Shown: positions 1 to 9,537, numbered from the stretch's first letter. The stretch: DNA of 64,000 bases from Sphingomonas phyllosphaerae (GCF_029623345.1 NZ_JAPYKH010000001.1:248001-312000), one strand, 5' to 3'. Numbers and translations: made by a program. Notes: generated by a model not told the origin, from the sequence alone.

Positions 1-1980
1 GAAGCCGTGCTTCTCCAGCCCGGCGACGACCTTGTCATAGCCCTCGGTCGCCGCCCAGAACATCGGGCCGCCGCGGTAGACCGGCCAGCCATAGCCGTAG
101 ATCCACACGACATCGACGTCGGACGCGCGCTGCGCCTTGCCCTCCTCCAGGATCAGCGCGCCTTCATTGACCATCGGGTAGAGCGTGCGCTCGACGATCT
201 CCTCGTCGGTGACCTCATGCTGTGGCGTACCCGTCCTGTCGCGCCACTCCTGAATGATCTCTGCGACGCGGGGCGAGGGGGTGGGATTGCGCTTTTCGTC
301 GTAGTCATAGAAGCCCGCCCGCTTCTTCTGGCCCCAGCGACCCTCGGCGGCGAGCGCGTCGCGAACGTTCTCGATGCGGCTCGGGTCGCGGTGCCAGCCG
401 ATGTCGACGCCCGCGAGATCGGCCATCTGGAACGGACCCATCGGCATGCCGAACTCGGTGTGGACGCGATCGATCTGCTCGGGCGTGGCGCCCTCGAGCA
501 GCAGCTTGTTGGCCTCGACCTGGCGCGGCATCAACATGCGATTGCCGATAAAGCCATAGGTGACGCCCGCGACCACCGCCACCTTGCGGATGCGTTTGGC
601 CAACGCCATCACCGTTGCGAGCACGTCGGGCGCGGTCTCGGCGCCGCGCACCACCTCGAGCAGCTTCATCACGTTGGCGGGTGAGAAGAAGTGCATGCCC
701 AGCACGTCCTGCGGCCGGTTGGTGCAGGCGGCGATCGCGTCGATGTCGAGATAGGAGGTGTTCGAGGCCAGGATCGCGCCCGGCTTGGCGATGCCGTCGA
801 GCCGCGTGAAGATCTCCTTCTTCACGTCCATGTTCTCGTACACCGCCTCGATGATGAGGTCGCAATCGGCGAGCGAGTCGAAGTCGAGTGTCGGCGTCAG
901 CGCGGCCATCGCTGCATCTACCTGCTCGGGCCGCATCCGCCCTTTGGCCGCGGTCGCCTCGTAATTCTTGCGGATGACGCCGGTGCCGCGGTCGAGCGCC
1001 TCCTGCGCGGTCTCGACGATCGTCACGCGCAGGCCGGCGGAGAGGAAGTTCATCGCGATCCCGCCGCCCATCGTCCCCGCGCCGATCACGCCGACCCGCG
1101 CGATCGGGCGAAGCACGGTGTCGGCGGGGACGTCGTCGATCCTGGCGGCTTGGCGCTCGGCAAAGAAGATATGGCGCTGCGCCGCCGACTGCGTGCCGGT
1201 CATCAGCCGCATGAACGCCTGCCGCTCATAGGCGAGCCCCTCCGCGAAGGGCAGCTCGGTCGCCTTGACGACGCAGTCAATATTGGCGGCCGGCGCGTCG
1301 AAGCCGCGGAAGCGGCGCGCGTTCGCCTTCGTGAACGCGGCGACCGCCGCCGGATCGGCCGCGACGGTCTTCTCGGCGGCGCGCGGGATCGGGCGCTTGG
1401 CCTTCACCTCATTCGCGAAGGCGAGCGCGTCGGCGGCGAGACTGTCCTCGCCGACGATACGGTCGATCAGCCCCGCCTCCTGCGCGTGCTGGGCCGAGAT
1501 CGGCTCGCCCTTGGCGGTCATCTCCAGGGCGACCCGTACCCCGGCGAGGCGCGGCAGCCGTTGCGTCCCGCCCGCGCCCGGCAGCAGTCCGAGCTTGACC
1601 TCGGGCGTGCCAATCTTGGCCGAGGGCACCGCGACGCGATAGTGGCAGCCGAGCGCCACCTCGCAGCCGCCGCCCAGCGCGGTGCCGTGGATCGCGGCGA
1701 CCACCGGCTTGCCGCACGCCTCGATCATGTCGACCAGCACCGGCAGCATCGGCTCGACCGGCGGTTTGCCGAACTCGGTGATGTCCGCGCCCGCGAAGAA
1801 GGTGCGGCCATCGCAGCGGATCACCATCGCCGCGATCGACTGGTCCGCGGCGCCTTCCTTGATCGCGGCCTCCAACCCGATCCGCACCGCGGCGCCGAGC
1901 GCGTTCACCGGCGGGTTATCGGAGACGATGACGAGCACGTCGCCGTGGCGCTCGGTGCGGATCGGGGAAGAGGCGGTCAT
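1..1980 (-). CDS. 3-hydroxyacyl-CoA dehydrogenase / enoyl-CoA hydratase (FadJ/FadB alpha-subunit type), C-terminus off the left edge
   Basis: Multifunctional fatty-acid beta-oxidation enzyme: hydration of 2-enoyl-CoA and NAD-dependent oxidation of 3-hydroxyacyl-CoA in the cytoplasm. 660 codons are visible, with no stop before position 1. The N-terminal crotonase domain covers about residues 1-190 (oxyanion-hole region [10 protein letters not shown], then GTALGGGCE and the [13 protein letters not shown] stretch). The dehydrogenase Rossmann motif [13 protein letters not shown] lies near residue 295, followed by ETAPD and the [11 protein letters not shown] stretch close to the end. The ATG at 1980 has an AGGAG (complement of 1991-1995) 10 nt upstream. 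The partner thiolase is not in the window. Family assignment is firm; the choice between FadB-like and FadJ-like is not made. Confidence 0.93.
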   Translation of the reverse strand, partial: MTASSPIRTERHGDVLVIVSDNPPVNALGAAVRIGLEAAIKEGAADQSIAAMVIRCDGRTFFAGADITEFGKPPVEPMLPVLVDMIEACGKPVVAAIHGTALGGGCEVALGCHYRVAVPSAKIGTPEVKLGLLPGAGGTQRLPRLAGVRVALEMTAKGEPISAQHAQEAGLIDRIVGEDSLAADALAFANEVKAKRPIPRAAEKTVAADPAAVAAFTKANARRFRGFDAPAANIDCVVKATELPFAEGLAYERQAFMRLMTGTQSAAQRHIFFAERQAARIDDVPADTVLRPIARVGVIGAGTMGGGIAMNFLSAGLRVTIVETAQEALDRGTGVIRKNYEATAAKGRMRPEQVDAAMAALTPTLDFDSLADCDLIIEAVYENMDVKKEIFTRLDGIAKPGAILASNTSYLDIDAIAACTNRPQDVLGMHFFSPANVMKLLEVVRGAETAPDVLATVMALAKRIRKVAVVAGVTYGFIGNRMLMPRQVEANKLLLEGATPEQIDRVHTEFGMPMGPFQMADLAGVDIGWHRDPSRIENVRDALAAEGRWGQKKRAGFYDYDEKRNPTPSPRVAEIIQEWRDRTGTPQHEVTDEEIVERTLYPMVNEGALILEEGKAQRASDVDVVWIYGYGWPVYRGGPMFWAATEGYDKVVAGLEKHGF

Positions 1981-2413
1981 GCGTGCGTTGCTCCTGGGAG
2001 GCGGTAATGACGCTGGTCGGAATAGATTAGCGGCGGCGCGGCAGGTCGCGGTGCGGTGTCACACCGCCACGCCGGATGACTCGACGGGCTCGCACCAAGC
2101 TCCTATCGCGTCGGCGGATCGCTGCCGTGCTGGCCATACCACACCTTCTAACCATCCGTCGCTGTATCGCCCCGTGCGCTTCCCGAATCAACTCTAGTCT
2201 AGCCTCGCAGCGAACCCGATGTTCGAGCGGCGGAGACGGCGATGGCGGGTGGGAGGGGAGGGACGTGACTGGCAGGCGCAGTCCCACGATGAGGTGCGCG
2301 CGCCGCTCATCGTGCCGGGCAGTGCCTTAGAGGTGGAGGCGGACGATCCAGGGCTGTGGAGCGCACGTGGATGACCGCGCCGCCCGCGCTCCGCGCGCTT
2401 CTCGAGGCAAGTC
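1981..2413. other. gene-poor spacer upstream of the beta-oxidation gene
   Basis: About 430 bases without a credible gene. The open frames here lack codon bias and ribosome binding sites. Apart from the ribosome binding site of the left-hand gene and the hairpin at 2285-2314 I see nothing recognisable. It probably includes decayed DNA belonging to the synthetase remnant that follows. Confidence 0.5.
2285..2314. repeat. perfect 9-bp inverted repeat (hairpin)
   Basis: CACGATGAG at 2285-2293 is the exact reverse complement of CTCATCGTG at 2306-2314, around a 12-base GC-rich loop. There is no following T-run. It could be a rho-independent-like stop or an operator; the function is unknown. Confidence 0.4.
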
Positions 2414-2797
2414 GTGGCAAGACGAGCAGCTGATGTCGATCCACGAGGACGGTTCCTCTACATCCTCGGTCGCGCCAAAGACGTGGTGATCCGCAGCGGC
2501 GGGAACATCTACTCGAACGCAGTCCAGAACGTGCTCGCGGCGCATCCGACGGTGGGCGAGTGCGGTGATCGGCATGCCGGACGCGTGCTCGGCGTGGAGC
2601 GGGTCGCGGTGGCGCGGCTGACTGCAGGAGGCGGCGCCCACGAGGCCGAACTGCAGTGCAGCGTGTGCGAGCGGCTCGCCCCTTTCCAAGAAGCCCCGGC
2701 GATTGGCTCGCCGCCGAGCCAGTGCGGCGCAAACGCCGGTGGCAAGATCCGCGGGCGCGAGCTCAAGGACTTGTTCCGGGAACGTTTCGCGGCGTAG
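2414..2797 (+). pseudogene. decayed acyl-CoA synthetase (AMP-forming) C-terminal remnant
   Basis: The reading frame carries the C-terminal landmarks of AMP-dependent acyl-CoA ligases: GRFLYILGRAKDVVIRSGG, NIYSNAVQNVLAAHP, and near the end NAGGKIRGRELKDLF, which matches the family NAxGKILRRELK lysine motif. Between them the frame is scrambled. After the GEC codons a 2-base loss moves the expected AVIGMPDA codons to another frame, and small compensating indels follow. The N-terminal ~400 residues, including the adenylate-binding core, are absent upstream. It therefore cannot be an active ligase. Whether the remaining frame is still translated is unknown. Confidence 0.75.
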
Positions 2798-2827
2798 GGC
2801 TATTCCCGACAGGAGCGGGGAACGACA

Positions 2828-3565
2828 ATGCGGGTGACACGGGACTTCCTGCGCGGACGCGGCCGCGATGCGATGAGCGAGCTGGACAAAGACATCCTTG
2901 AGCGCGCGGTCGATCGCATCGAAACCTTACCGGCGCGCACGATCGTCACGCGGCGCGGCGATCGTCTGCGCAACAGCACGTTGCTGCTGGAGGGCGCGAT
3001 GTGCCGCTACATGGACGCGCGCGACGGTTTCCGCCAGCTCGTCGCCTTGCAGGTGCCCGGCGACTTCGTCGACCTCCATGGCTATCCGCTCCACCGGCTC
3101 GACCACGACGTCGGCACGCTGACCGAGGCGCGCGTCGCGGTGATCCCGCACGCGGCGATCGACTCGATCGTCGCCGATCATCCCCAGCTCGCGCGCATCC
3201 TGTGGCGCTCGACGCTGCTCGACGCCGCGCTTCACCGCGAGTGGATCTTCCGCATCGGCCGGCTCGACGCCGCGGGGCGGATCGCGCACTTCCTGCTGGA
3301 GACCTACCATCGGCTCAAGGCAACCGGGCGCGGCGGCGACGGCGTGTTCGACCTGGCGCTGATCCAGCAGGATCTCGGAGAGGCGTGCGGGCTCACCAGC
3401 GTCCACGTCAACCGCACGCTGCGGCGGCTGCGCGAGGAGAAACTGGTCGAGGCGGTGCGCGGCACGGTAACGATCCTAGACGAGAACGGGCTGGCACGCG
3501 TCGGCGAGTTCGACCCCGATTACCTCTACCTTGAGGAGGGGCCCTGGCAGGCGGTTGCTGCTTGA
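2828..3565 (+). CDS. Crp/Fnr family transcriptional regulator
   Basis: 245-residue protein with an N-terminal cyclic-nucleotide-binding-like beta-barrel (about residues 20-140, including LVALQVPGDFVDLHG) and a C-terminal winged helix-turn-helix (DLGEACGLTSVHVNRTLRRL from about residue 182). No cysteine cluster of the Fnr iron-sulfur type is visible at the N-terminus, so it is more like the FixK/CRP-like regulators common in sphingomonads. The ATG at 2828 is preceded by AGGAG at 2811-2815. A second in-frame ATG at 2873 is possible. The effector is unknown. It sits directly after the synthetase remnant. Confidence 0.9.
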   Translation: MRVTRDFLRGRGRDAMSELDKDILERAVDRIETLPARTIVTRRGDRLRNSTLLLEGAMCRYMDARDGFRQLVALQVPGDFVDLHGYPLHRLDHDVGTLTEARVAVIPHAAIDSIVADHPQLARILWRSTLLDAALHREWIFRIGRLDAAGRIAHFLLETYHRLKATGRGGDGVFDLALIQQDLGEACGLTSVHVNRTLRRLREEKLVEAVRGTVTILDENGLARVGEFDPDYLYLEEGPWQAVAA

Positions 3566-3611
3566 ACTCAGCGTGCTTCCAAGCCGCCGTTCCTCTCGCT
3601 AGGTTGCTCTG

Positions 3612-4829
3612 ATGGCCGATTTCCCGCCGCCGACCTCAGCGCCGGCCACGCTCCCACCCCATGCCGCCGCGCTGTCGGCCGAGGGCGACGCGCACGTGGT
3701 GTTGCGGCGCGATCGGCTGCTCGCCGCGCTGACGCTCACCGCAGGGATCGGGCTGATGCTCGGCCTGCCCTTCGCGCTCAAGTCGGGTGCCGAGTTCTTC
3801 ATGCCGACCGCCATAGCACTGGTGGTGGCGCTCGCGCTGATCCCGCTGCTCGAGTGGCTCGAGCGGCGGCGACTGCCTTCAGCGGTGGCGGCGCTGGTCT
3901 GCGTGCTGCTGTTCCTGGTAATCGCCAACGTCGCGCTCGCCGCGATCGTCGTGCCGGCTACCGAGTTCTTCCGGCTGCTGCCGTCACGGATCGGGCGCAT
4001 CCAGGACAATCTCGCGCCGCTGCTCGATCTCTATTCGAGCCTCGAAAAGTACGCCAACCGGACGCTGCGCCAGATCGCCAGCACGCCGGTGCGCCCGTCG
4101 CCGACCGCGGCGGTGGCGCCGCCCAGCTCGATCGTCGAGCTCGCCGCCACCTCGGCGCCTGCGGTGATCATCCAGATCTTCTACGCGATCCTCGTCGCTT
4201 TCTTCTTCCTGTCGGGCTGGACCCGCACGCGCGAGCGGATGATTACCGAGCGGGCGAGCTTCGGCGGCGCGATGGCGACCGCGCGCGTGCTGCAGGAGAT
4301 GGTCGACGACGTGTCCTCCTATCTGGGCACGATCACCGTCATCAACGTCGCGCTTGGTGCAATCATCGCAGGTGCGCTTCACCTGCTCGGCATGCCGTTC
4401 CCGCTGATGTGGGGCGGCATCGTCGCGCTGCTCAACTACATCCCTTATTTCGGGCCGGTGGTGGCGGCGCTGCTGCTCGCGGTGGGCGGGCTGATGACCT
4501 TCAGCGACGTATGGACCGCGTTGTCGGCGCCCGCGATCATGTATGGCGCGCATCTCATCGAGGCCAACGTGGTGACGCCGCTGATCGTCGGGCACCGTCT
4601 CACCATCAATCCGGTGATGATCCTGATCTCCATCTCCTTCTGGGGCTGGGTGTGGGGCACGGTGGGCGCGCTGCTGGCGGTGCCGATCCTGATCATCGTG
4701 CAGACCGTCCTGTCGGCCGCCGGGCGGCCCGATATCGCCGGCTTCCTGTTCGAGCACGGCACGCTAACTCGTACCCGCGAGGGGGCGCCGGGCGCGCTCG
4801 CGCGGCGCAGCGACAAAGACGCCGAATAG
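3612..4829 (+). CDS. AI-2E family transporter (PerM/YdiK type)
   Basis: 405-residue integral membrane protein. Hydrophobic segments appear near residues 35-60, 60-75, 90-115, 180-205, 240-260, 265-300 and 325-370. The family pattern of a large extramembrane section between the N-terminal pair and the C-terminal bundle is present, as is the conserved region around ALLNYIPYFGPVVAALLL and the later EANVVTPLIVG. Family members range from quorum-signal exporters to Na+/H+ antiporters, so no substrate is claimed. A single ATG start fits the reading frame. Confidence 0.88.
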   Translation: MADFPPPTSAPATLPPHAAALSAEGDAHVVLRRDRLLAALTLTAGIGLMLGLPFALKSGAEFFMPTAIALVVALALIPLLEWLERRRLPSAVAALVCVLLFLVIANVALAAIVVPATEFFRLLPSRIGRIQDNLAPLLDLYSSLEKYANRTLRQIASTPVRPSPTAAVAPPSSIVELAATSAPAVIIQIFYAILVAFFFLSGWTRTRERMITERASFGGAMATARVLQEMVDDVSSYLGTITVINVALGAIIAGALHLLGMPFPLMWGGIVALLNYIPYFGPVVAALLLAVGGLMTFSDVWTALSAPAIMYGAHLIEANVVTPLIVGHRLTINPVMILISISFWGWVWGTVGALLAVPILIIVQTVLSAAGRPDIAGFLFEHGTLTRTREGAPGALARRSDKDAE

Positions 4830-4832
4830 CCG

Positions 4833-4861
4833 TTGACAGCCCCCGGCGTGCCGCCTAGTTG
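4833..4861 (+). promoter_or_regulatory. promoter of the tRNA-Asp pair
   Basis: TTGACA at 4833-4838, a 17-base GC-rich spacer, then TAGTTG at 4856-4861. Initiation about 7 bases later would fall near 4868, roughly 15 bases before the tRNA. The pattern matches a housekeeping sigma promoter. Confidence 0.6.
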
Positions 4862-4882
4862 GCGCGCCTCACGCTTCTGCAA

Positions 4883-4959
<77 letters not shown>

Positions 4960-5034
4960 CCCCTTGGGGAGGCCGCAGATCCAAGCATGACCGTCGAATG
5001 TCGCAGCGGGCCGTCTCGGCCTGACACGACCATT

Positions 5035-5111
<77 letters not shown>

Positions 5112-5193
5112 CGGTCGGTGGTGGTCGCAGCGCGACGTTCTCGCCTGGCCGGTCCGCGCGATCTTGATCGGTGACTTCCCGACCGCCGTCACC

Positions 5194-5400
5194 TCACCGC
5201 CAGCGGCCGGTTTCCATCCAGCGCAGCAGCGGCTTGAGCGGCGTGATCCAGACGACCCCGGTGACGAGATAGAAGCCGAGCTGGAGCAGCGCCGGCCAGC
5301 GCCCGATCACGCCCGAGAGCGAGGCGATCGCGACGCACCAGACAGCGATCAGCAGCAGGATCGCGAGCATCCCTACCGGCTTGCGCCACGAAGGCGTCAT
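5194..5400 (-). CDS. DUF2842 small membrane protein
   Basis: 68-residue protein with two predicted membrane helices (about residues 10-30 and 38-58) and a conserved-looking WITPLKPLLRWM segment near the C-terminus, as in the alphaproteobacterial DUF2842 family. The start ATG overlaps the stop of fthC by four bases (ATGA), so the two are translationally coupled. Function unknown. Confidence 0.8.
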   Translation of the reverse strand: MTPSWRKPVGMLAILLLIAVWCVAIASLSGVIGRWPALLQLGFYLVTGVVWITPLKPLLRWMETGRWR

Positions 5401-5948
5401 CGCGGCTGCCCCGCGATCCAGCCGCGCTCGGTTACGATCGCGTCGAGCGGGGCGTCCCAAGGATCGGGCGTGATTGAGTCGAGCTGTTGCACGCTCCACG
5501 CGATACCGATGCGCAGCGCCGCAGGATAGGCCGCGAAGGCGCGGTCGTAATGGCCCGCGCCCTGGCCGATGCGGTTGAGCGAGGCGTCGAACGCCACCAG
5601 CGGGGTGAGCACGAAGTCGGGCACGACCGCGGCATGCCCGCCGTCGGGTTGGCGCAGGCCGAACGGTCCGTCCGAGAGTGCATGCTCGGCCTCCCACGCG
5701 AGGAAGCGGATCGGGGTCGCGCGATCGACGACATGGGGCAGCGCCAGCCGGCAATTGGCGGCGCGAGCGGCTACCTCCAAGGCCGTGGGGTCGGCCTCGC
5801 TGCCGATCGGCGCGTAGCTCGCGACGACGAGGCCGGGCGCGAGCAGCGCGACGAACTCGCGCGGGCAGGGGAGAGCGGGCGCCCCCGCCGCGACAAACGA
5901 GTCGCGCATGGCACGCGCCGTGGCGCGGAGCGTGCGCTTATCGGTCAT
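5397..5948 (-). CDS. fthC: 5-formyltetrahydrofolate cyclo-ligase
   Basis: Converts 5-formyl-THF to 5,10-methenyl-THF with ATP. The 183 residues show the basic N-terminal helix (KRTLRATARAMR), the substrate-binding GSEADPTAL region and the family signature NRIGQGAGHYDRAFA. It lies directly downstream of the 6S RNA gene, the same neighbour relation as ygfA/ssrS in E. coli. The downstream DUF2842 gene overlaps it by four bases. Confidence 0.93.
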   Translation of the reverse strand: MTDKRTLRATARAMRDSFVAAGAPALPCPREFVALLAPGLVVASYAPIGSEADPTALEVAARAANCRLALPHVVDRATPIRFLAWEAEHALSDGPFGLRQPDGGHAAVVPDFVLTPLVAFDASLNRIGQGAGHYDRAFAAYPAALRIGIAWSVQQLDSITPDPWDAPLDAIVTERGWIAGQPR

Positions 5949-5960
5949 GGGAAAAGCGGG

Positions 5961-6119
5961 TGGCGGGACCGCCGTGGCCGTTGGCCGATGTATCCACTGA
6001 CGCCCAGTACGTCAGGTGGGAGTCATATACGTCGGACCAGGATCCGGGCAGGGACAACCCCCATGGAAGATGAATAGCCTCAGGGATATTTATGAGCTCG
6101 TACCGGGCAGAACCCGCCG
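5961..6119 (-). ncRNA. ssrS: 6S RNA
   Basis: About 160 bases between zapA and fthC, the conserved position of ssrS. The ends can pair: GGCGGG at the 5' side (complement of 6113-6118) with CCCGCC at the 3' side (complement of 5962-5967). Internally the strand carries CCCTGAG followed by an AT-rich TATTCAT, resembling the CCCUGAGCCGAUAUUUCAU element of E. coli 6S RNA. 6S RNA mimics an open promoter and binds sigma-70 holoenzyme. The exact ends are approximate. The 5' end lies within about 10 bases of the zapA stop, so its promoter is inside zapA or it is processed from the zapA transcript. Confidence 0.78.
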
Positions 6120-6127
6120 ACCCCTAT

Positions 6128-6433
6128 CTAGGACGTCGGCGGCGCCTGCTCAAGGGCCTCGGCCAGCTTCTCGAGCCGTTCCGACAGACGATCGAGCGCG
6201 ATCCCCTCCGGCGTCTCGGGCGGGGGCGCCTCGCGCGCCTCGATCAACGCGTCCGCCACCATCAGCGCGGCGAGCAGCATGGTACGATTGACCCCGCCGG
6301 CTCCCGCGGCGCGGCGCGCGTCCTCCCAGCGCTCGTCGATCAGCGCGGCCGCCTGCATCAGTCGCGCCTCGCCGCCGTCGCCGCAGCCCAGATCGTAGCT
6401 CGTCTCGCCGATCCGCAGCGTCACGCGTGCCAT
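6128..6433 (-). CDS. zapA: cell division protein ZapA
   Basis: 101-residue FtsZ-ring-associated protein. It starts with the typical TLRIGETSYDLGCG, followed by EARLMQAAALIDERW and a C-terminal coiled coil (about residues 50-95: AALMVADALIEA ... LSERLEKLAEALEQ). The start shares one base with the stop of the upstream small coiled-coil gene. The 6S RNA gene follows immediately. Confidence 0.9.
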   Translation of the reverse strand: MARVTLRIGETSYDLGCGDGGEARLMQAAALIDERWEDARRAAGAGGVNRTMLLAALMVADALIEAREAPPPETPEGIALDRLSERLEKLAEALEQAPPTS

Positions 6434-6609
6434 CAGTCCTGCCCCCCGCGCGCGATGATCTCGTCGAGCGCGGCAACCGCCTCGCCCATCTTCTCGCGCA
6501 ATGCTTCGTGACGGCGCGCGAGCGTGGCGGCGGCGGCGAGGCGCTGTTCCAAGACGCGTTCGACGCGGGTGATGGCGGCATCAAGCCGGTCGATCGCTGG
6601 GTTGTCCAT
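6433..6609 (-). CDS. small coiled-coil protein upstream of zapA
   Basis: 58-residue protein, almost entirely predicted coiled coil ([19 protein letters not shown] ... [16 protein letters not shown]), with no signal or membrane segment. The position directly before zapA with a one-base overlap suggests joint expression and perhaps a divisome-linked role. That is inference from context only. It is divergent from gap. Confidence 0.72.
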   Translation of the reverse strand: MDNPAIDRLDAAITRVERVLEQRLAAAATLARRHEALREKMGEAVAALDEIIARGGQD

Positions 6610-6745
6610 GAACAGAGGCGATAGGATCGCGCGCGCGCGCCGACAAGATGGTGCGGAGACGAGTGGATGCACCGCAGCGGTTGACGGCTGCGCGCCGTCC
6701 GGCGCAAAGACCCGCGCGACACCGAACTTACGCGGAGACAGGCGC

Positions 6746-7747
6746 ATGACCAAGGTAGCGATCAACGGCTTCGGACGGATCGGGCGGCTGGTGGCGCGCG
6801 CGCTGATCGAGCGTGGCAGCGACCTCGAGCTGGTGACGATCAACGATCTCGCCGACACCAAGTCGAACGCGTGGCTGTTCAGCCGCGACAGCGTCCACGG
6901 CAAATATGCCGGCACCGTCGAGGCCGACGGACATGACATGGTGATCGACGGCAAGCGCATCCGCGTCACCGCCGAACGCGATCCGGCCAACCTGCCGCAC
7001 AAGGAGCTGGGCGTCGACATCGTGCTGGAGTGCACGGGCTTCTTCACCGACCGCGCCAGCGCGCAGAAGCATATCGACGCCGGCGCCAAGAAGGTGCTGA
7101 TCTCGGCACCCGCCAAGAACGTCGACCTCACCGTCGTCTATGGCGTCAACCACGACAAGCTCGAGGCCGGTCACACGATCGTGTCCAACGCTTCGTGCAC
7201 CACCAACTGCCTTGCGCCGGTGGCCAAGGTGCTCAACGACGCGATCGGCATCGAGCGCGGGCTGATGACGACCATTCACGCCTATACCAACGACCAGAAG
7301 ATCCTCGACCAGATCCACAGCGACCTGCGCCGCGCGCGCGCGGCGGCGATGAACATCATTCCCACCACTACCGGCGCGGCGCGCGCGGTGGGCGAGGTGC
7401 TGCCCGAATTGAAGGGCAAGCTGGACGGCTCGGCGATCCGCGTCCCCGTGCCCGACGGCAGCCTCGTCGACCTTACCTTCACCCCCAAGCGCGACACCAG
7501 CAAGGAAGAGGTCAACCAGCTGCTCAAGGCCGCGGCCGAGGGCGCGATGAAGGGCGTGCTGCATTATTCGGACGAGCCGCTCGTCTCGATCGACATCGTC
7601 CACACGCCCTATTCGTCGACGGTCGACAGCCTCGAAACCGCGGTGATTGACGGCAAGCTGGTGCGCGTGGTCAGCTGGTACGACAATGAATGGGGCTTCT
7701 CGAATCGCATGGTCGACACCGCGACCGCGATGGCGAAGCTCGGCTGA
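6746..7747 (+). CDS. gap: type I glyceraldehyde-3-phosphate dehydrogenase
   Basis: 333-residue glycolytic/gluconeogenic enzyme. The NAD-binding start is [17 protein letters not shown], the catalytic Cys151 sits in [12 protein letters not shown], and the C-terminus carries [12 protein letters not shown]. The start ATG at 6746 has GGAG at 6733-6736. A longer upstream frame lacks coding character. pgk follows after the MOSC gene, the usual gap-pgk pairing with one gene inserted. Confidence 0.96.
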   Translation: MTKVAINGFGRIGRLVARALIERGSDLELVTINDLADTKSNAWLFSRDSVHGKYAGTVEADGHDMVIDGKRIRVTAERDPANLPHKELGVDIVLECTGFFTDRASAQKHIDAGAKKVLISAPAKNVDLTVVYGVNHDKLEAGHTIVSNASCTTNCLAPVAKVLNDAIGIERGLMTTIHAYTNDQKILDQIHSDLRRARAAAMNIIPTTTGAARAVGEVLPELKGKLDGSAIRVPVPDGSLVDLTFTPKRDTSKEEVNQLLKAAAEGAMKGVLHYSDEPLVSIDIVHTPYSSTVDSLETAVIDGKLVRVVSWYDNEWGFSNRMVDTATAMAKLG

Positions 7748-7759
7748 GGTCGGGCGGGC

Positions 7760-8290
7760 GTGACGGGCGTGCTGCTCGGCATCGCGCGTCACGCCCGCTC
7801 GCGCGCGCCGGTCGAGACCGTCGCGCGCGCCGAGGTGTCGCTCGCGGGCGGCATCCACGGCGACTTTCGCGGCGCGATGCGGGGCAAGCCGTACAAGCGC
7901 CAGGTCACGCTGATCGAGCGCGGCGACTGGGCGGCGGCGATGCGGCTGGTCGGCCACACGATCGACTGGACCGAGCGGCGCGCCAACCTGCTGGTCGAAG
8001 AGCTCGACCTGCCGCAGCAGGGGGGAACGGTGCTTCGCATCGGTGCCGACGTGCTGCTCGAAATCACGCGCGAGTGCGACCCGTGCGAGCGGATGGAAGC
8101 GCTGGCTCCCGGTCTCAAACAGGCGATGACGCCCGACTGGCGCGGTGGCGCCTGCGCGATGGTGATACAGGGCGGCACGATCGCCGTCGGTGACAGGATC
8201 AGGATCGAGGACCCATGGCCAAGTCTTTTCGAACGCTCGACGACATCGGCGACGTCGCCGGCAAGCGGGTCCTCGTCCGCGAGGATTTGA
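7760..8290 (+). CDS. MOSC domain-containing protein
   Basis: 176-residue protein resembling small bacterial MOSC domains ([30 protein letters not shown] with the domain's single conserved cysteine region, and a late GDRIRIED strand). MOSC domains carry sulfur or molybdenum-cofactor related chemistry; the actual reaction here is unknown. The start is GTG at 7760, 12 bases after gap. The frame runs 76 bases into pgk, ending in low-complexity Ser/Thr residues that are probably an evolutionary run-on. Confidence 0.82.
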   Translation: MTGVLLGIARHARSRAPVETVARAEVSLAGGIHGDFRGAMRGKPYKRQVTLIERGDWAAAMRLVGHTIDWTERRANLLVEELDLPQQGGTVLRIGADVLLEITRECDPCERMEALAPGLKQAMTPDWRGGACAMVIQGGTIAVGDRIRIEDPWPSLFERSTTSATSPASGSSSARI

Positions 8291-9405
8291 ACGTGCCCTT
8301 CAAGGACGGCCACGTCACCGACGACACGCGGCTGCGCGCCACCGTCGCTACCGTCGCCGAACTCGCGGACAAGGGCGCGATCGTGCTCGTGGCCGCGCAT
8401 TTCGGCCGCCCCAAGGGGCAGCCCGCGCCCGAGTTCTCGCTCGCGCAGATCACCAAGCCGTACGAAAGCGTGCTCGGTCGCCCGGTGCGTTTCGTCGACT
8501 GGGCGGGTGCCGCCGAGTCGGTCGCCACGCTCCAGCCCGGCGACGTTGCGGTGCTGGAGAACACGCGCTTTTTCGCCGGCGAGGAGAAGAACGATCGTGA
8601 GACGATCGACCGCCTCGCCGCGCTCGGCGACCTGTACGTCAACGACGCCTTCTCCGCCGCGCACCGCGCGCACGCCTCCACCGCGGGGCTCGCGCAGGTT
8701 CTGCCCGCCTTCGCCGGGCGCGCGATGGAGGCCGAACTCGATGCGCTCGAAAAGGCGCTCGGCGCGCCCGAGCATCCGGTCGCGGCGGTGGTCGGCGGCG
8801 CCAAGGTGTCGACCAAGCTCGACGTGCTCAAGCATCTCGTCGGCAAGGTGGATCATCTGATCATCGGCGGCGGCATGGCCAACACGTTCCTCGCCGCCCG
8901 CGGCGTGAACGTGGGCAAGAGCCTGTGCGAGCACGATCTCACCGGCACCGCCGACGAGATCCTGGAGGCCGCCGACCGCGCCGGCTGCACCGTCCATCTG
9001 CCTTATGACGTGGTGGTGGCCACCGAGTTCCGCGCCAACCCGCCGGTACGCACCGTCAACGTCCACGAGGTCGCCGCCGACGAGATGATCCTCGACGTCG
9101 GCCCCGCCGCGGTCGAGGCGCTCGGCGACGTGCTCAAGACCTGCCGCACGCTCGTGTGGAACGGCCCGCTCGGCGCGTTCGAGACGCCGCCGTTCGATGC
9201 AGCGACGGTGGCGCTGGCACGCACCGCCGCGGCGCTGACCAAGGAGGGCAGTCTGGTCTCGGTGGCGGGCGGCGGCGACACGGTCGCGGCGCTCAATCAG
9301 GCCGGGGTGGCGGAACAGTTCAGCTTCGTCTCGACCGCTGGCGGCGCTTTCCTGGAGTGGATGGAAGGCCGCGAGCTGCCGGGCGTGGCGGCGCTCAAGC
9401 GCTGA
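8215..9405 (+). CDS. pgk: phosphoglycerate kinase
   Basis: 396-residue glycolytic kinase. N-terminal motifs are [16 protein letters not shown] and [10 protein letters not shown]; the hinge region contains [13 protein letters not shown]; the nucleotide-binding C-domain shows [11 protein letters not shown] and ends with [12 protein letters not shown] and [13 protein letters not shown]. The ATG at 8215 lies inside the 3' end of the MOSC gene. It forms a gap-MOSC-pgk run on the plus strand. Confidence 0.96.
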   Translation: MAKSFRTLDDIGDVAGKRVLVREDLNVPFKDGHVTDDTRLRATVATVAELADKGAIVLVAAHFGRPKGQPAPEFSLAQITKPYESVLGRPVRFVDWAGAAESVATLQPGDVAVLENTRFFAGEEKNDRETIDRLAALGDLYVNDAFSAAHRAHASTAGLAQVLPAFAGRAMEAELDALEKALGAPEHPVAAVVGGAKVSTKLDVLKHLVGKVDHLIIGGGMANTFLAARGVNVGKSLCEHDLTGTADEILEAADRAGCTVHLPYDVVVATEFRANPPVRTVNVHEVAADEMILDVGPAAVEALGDVLKTCRTLVWNGPLGAFETPPFDAATVALARTAAALTKEGSLVSVAGGGDTVAALNQAGVAEQFSFVSTAGGAFLEWMEGRELPGVAALKR

Positions 9406-9478
9406 GCTTGGCGGGGCGCGTCGAGACGAGGCGTCGCCGGGCTCGGCCTCTCGTCCGCATGGTCGGGATCGCCCGTCC

Positions 9479-9531
9479 GTTCGTGTTGAGGAGGCGCTGA
9501 GCTCGTCGAAGCGCCCTCGCGAAGCACTCGA
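9479..9531. repeat. sphingomonad-type intergenic repeat remnant
   Basis: The stretch holds two partly similar, partly inverted blocks, the second resembling GCTCGTCGAAGC, a unit I associate with short dispersed repeats in sphingomonad spacers. It lies between the convergent pgk and MaoC genes. Recognition is by eye only. Confidence 0.4.
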
Positions 9532-9537
9532 CCGAGA

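Noticed and set aside
691..2007. 438-codon open frame on the plus strand opposite the beta-oxidation gene
   Set aside because: Antisense shadow; the minus-strand frame has clear crotonase and dehydrogenase motifs.
9479..9531. CRISPR-like short repeat
   Set aside because: Repeat units in this window are palindromic and isolated, with no regular spacers and no cas genes.
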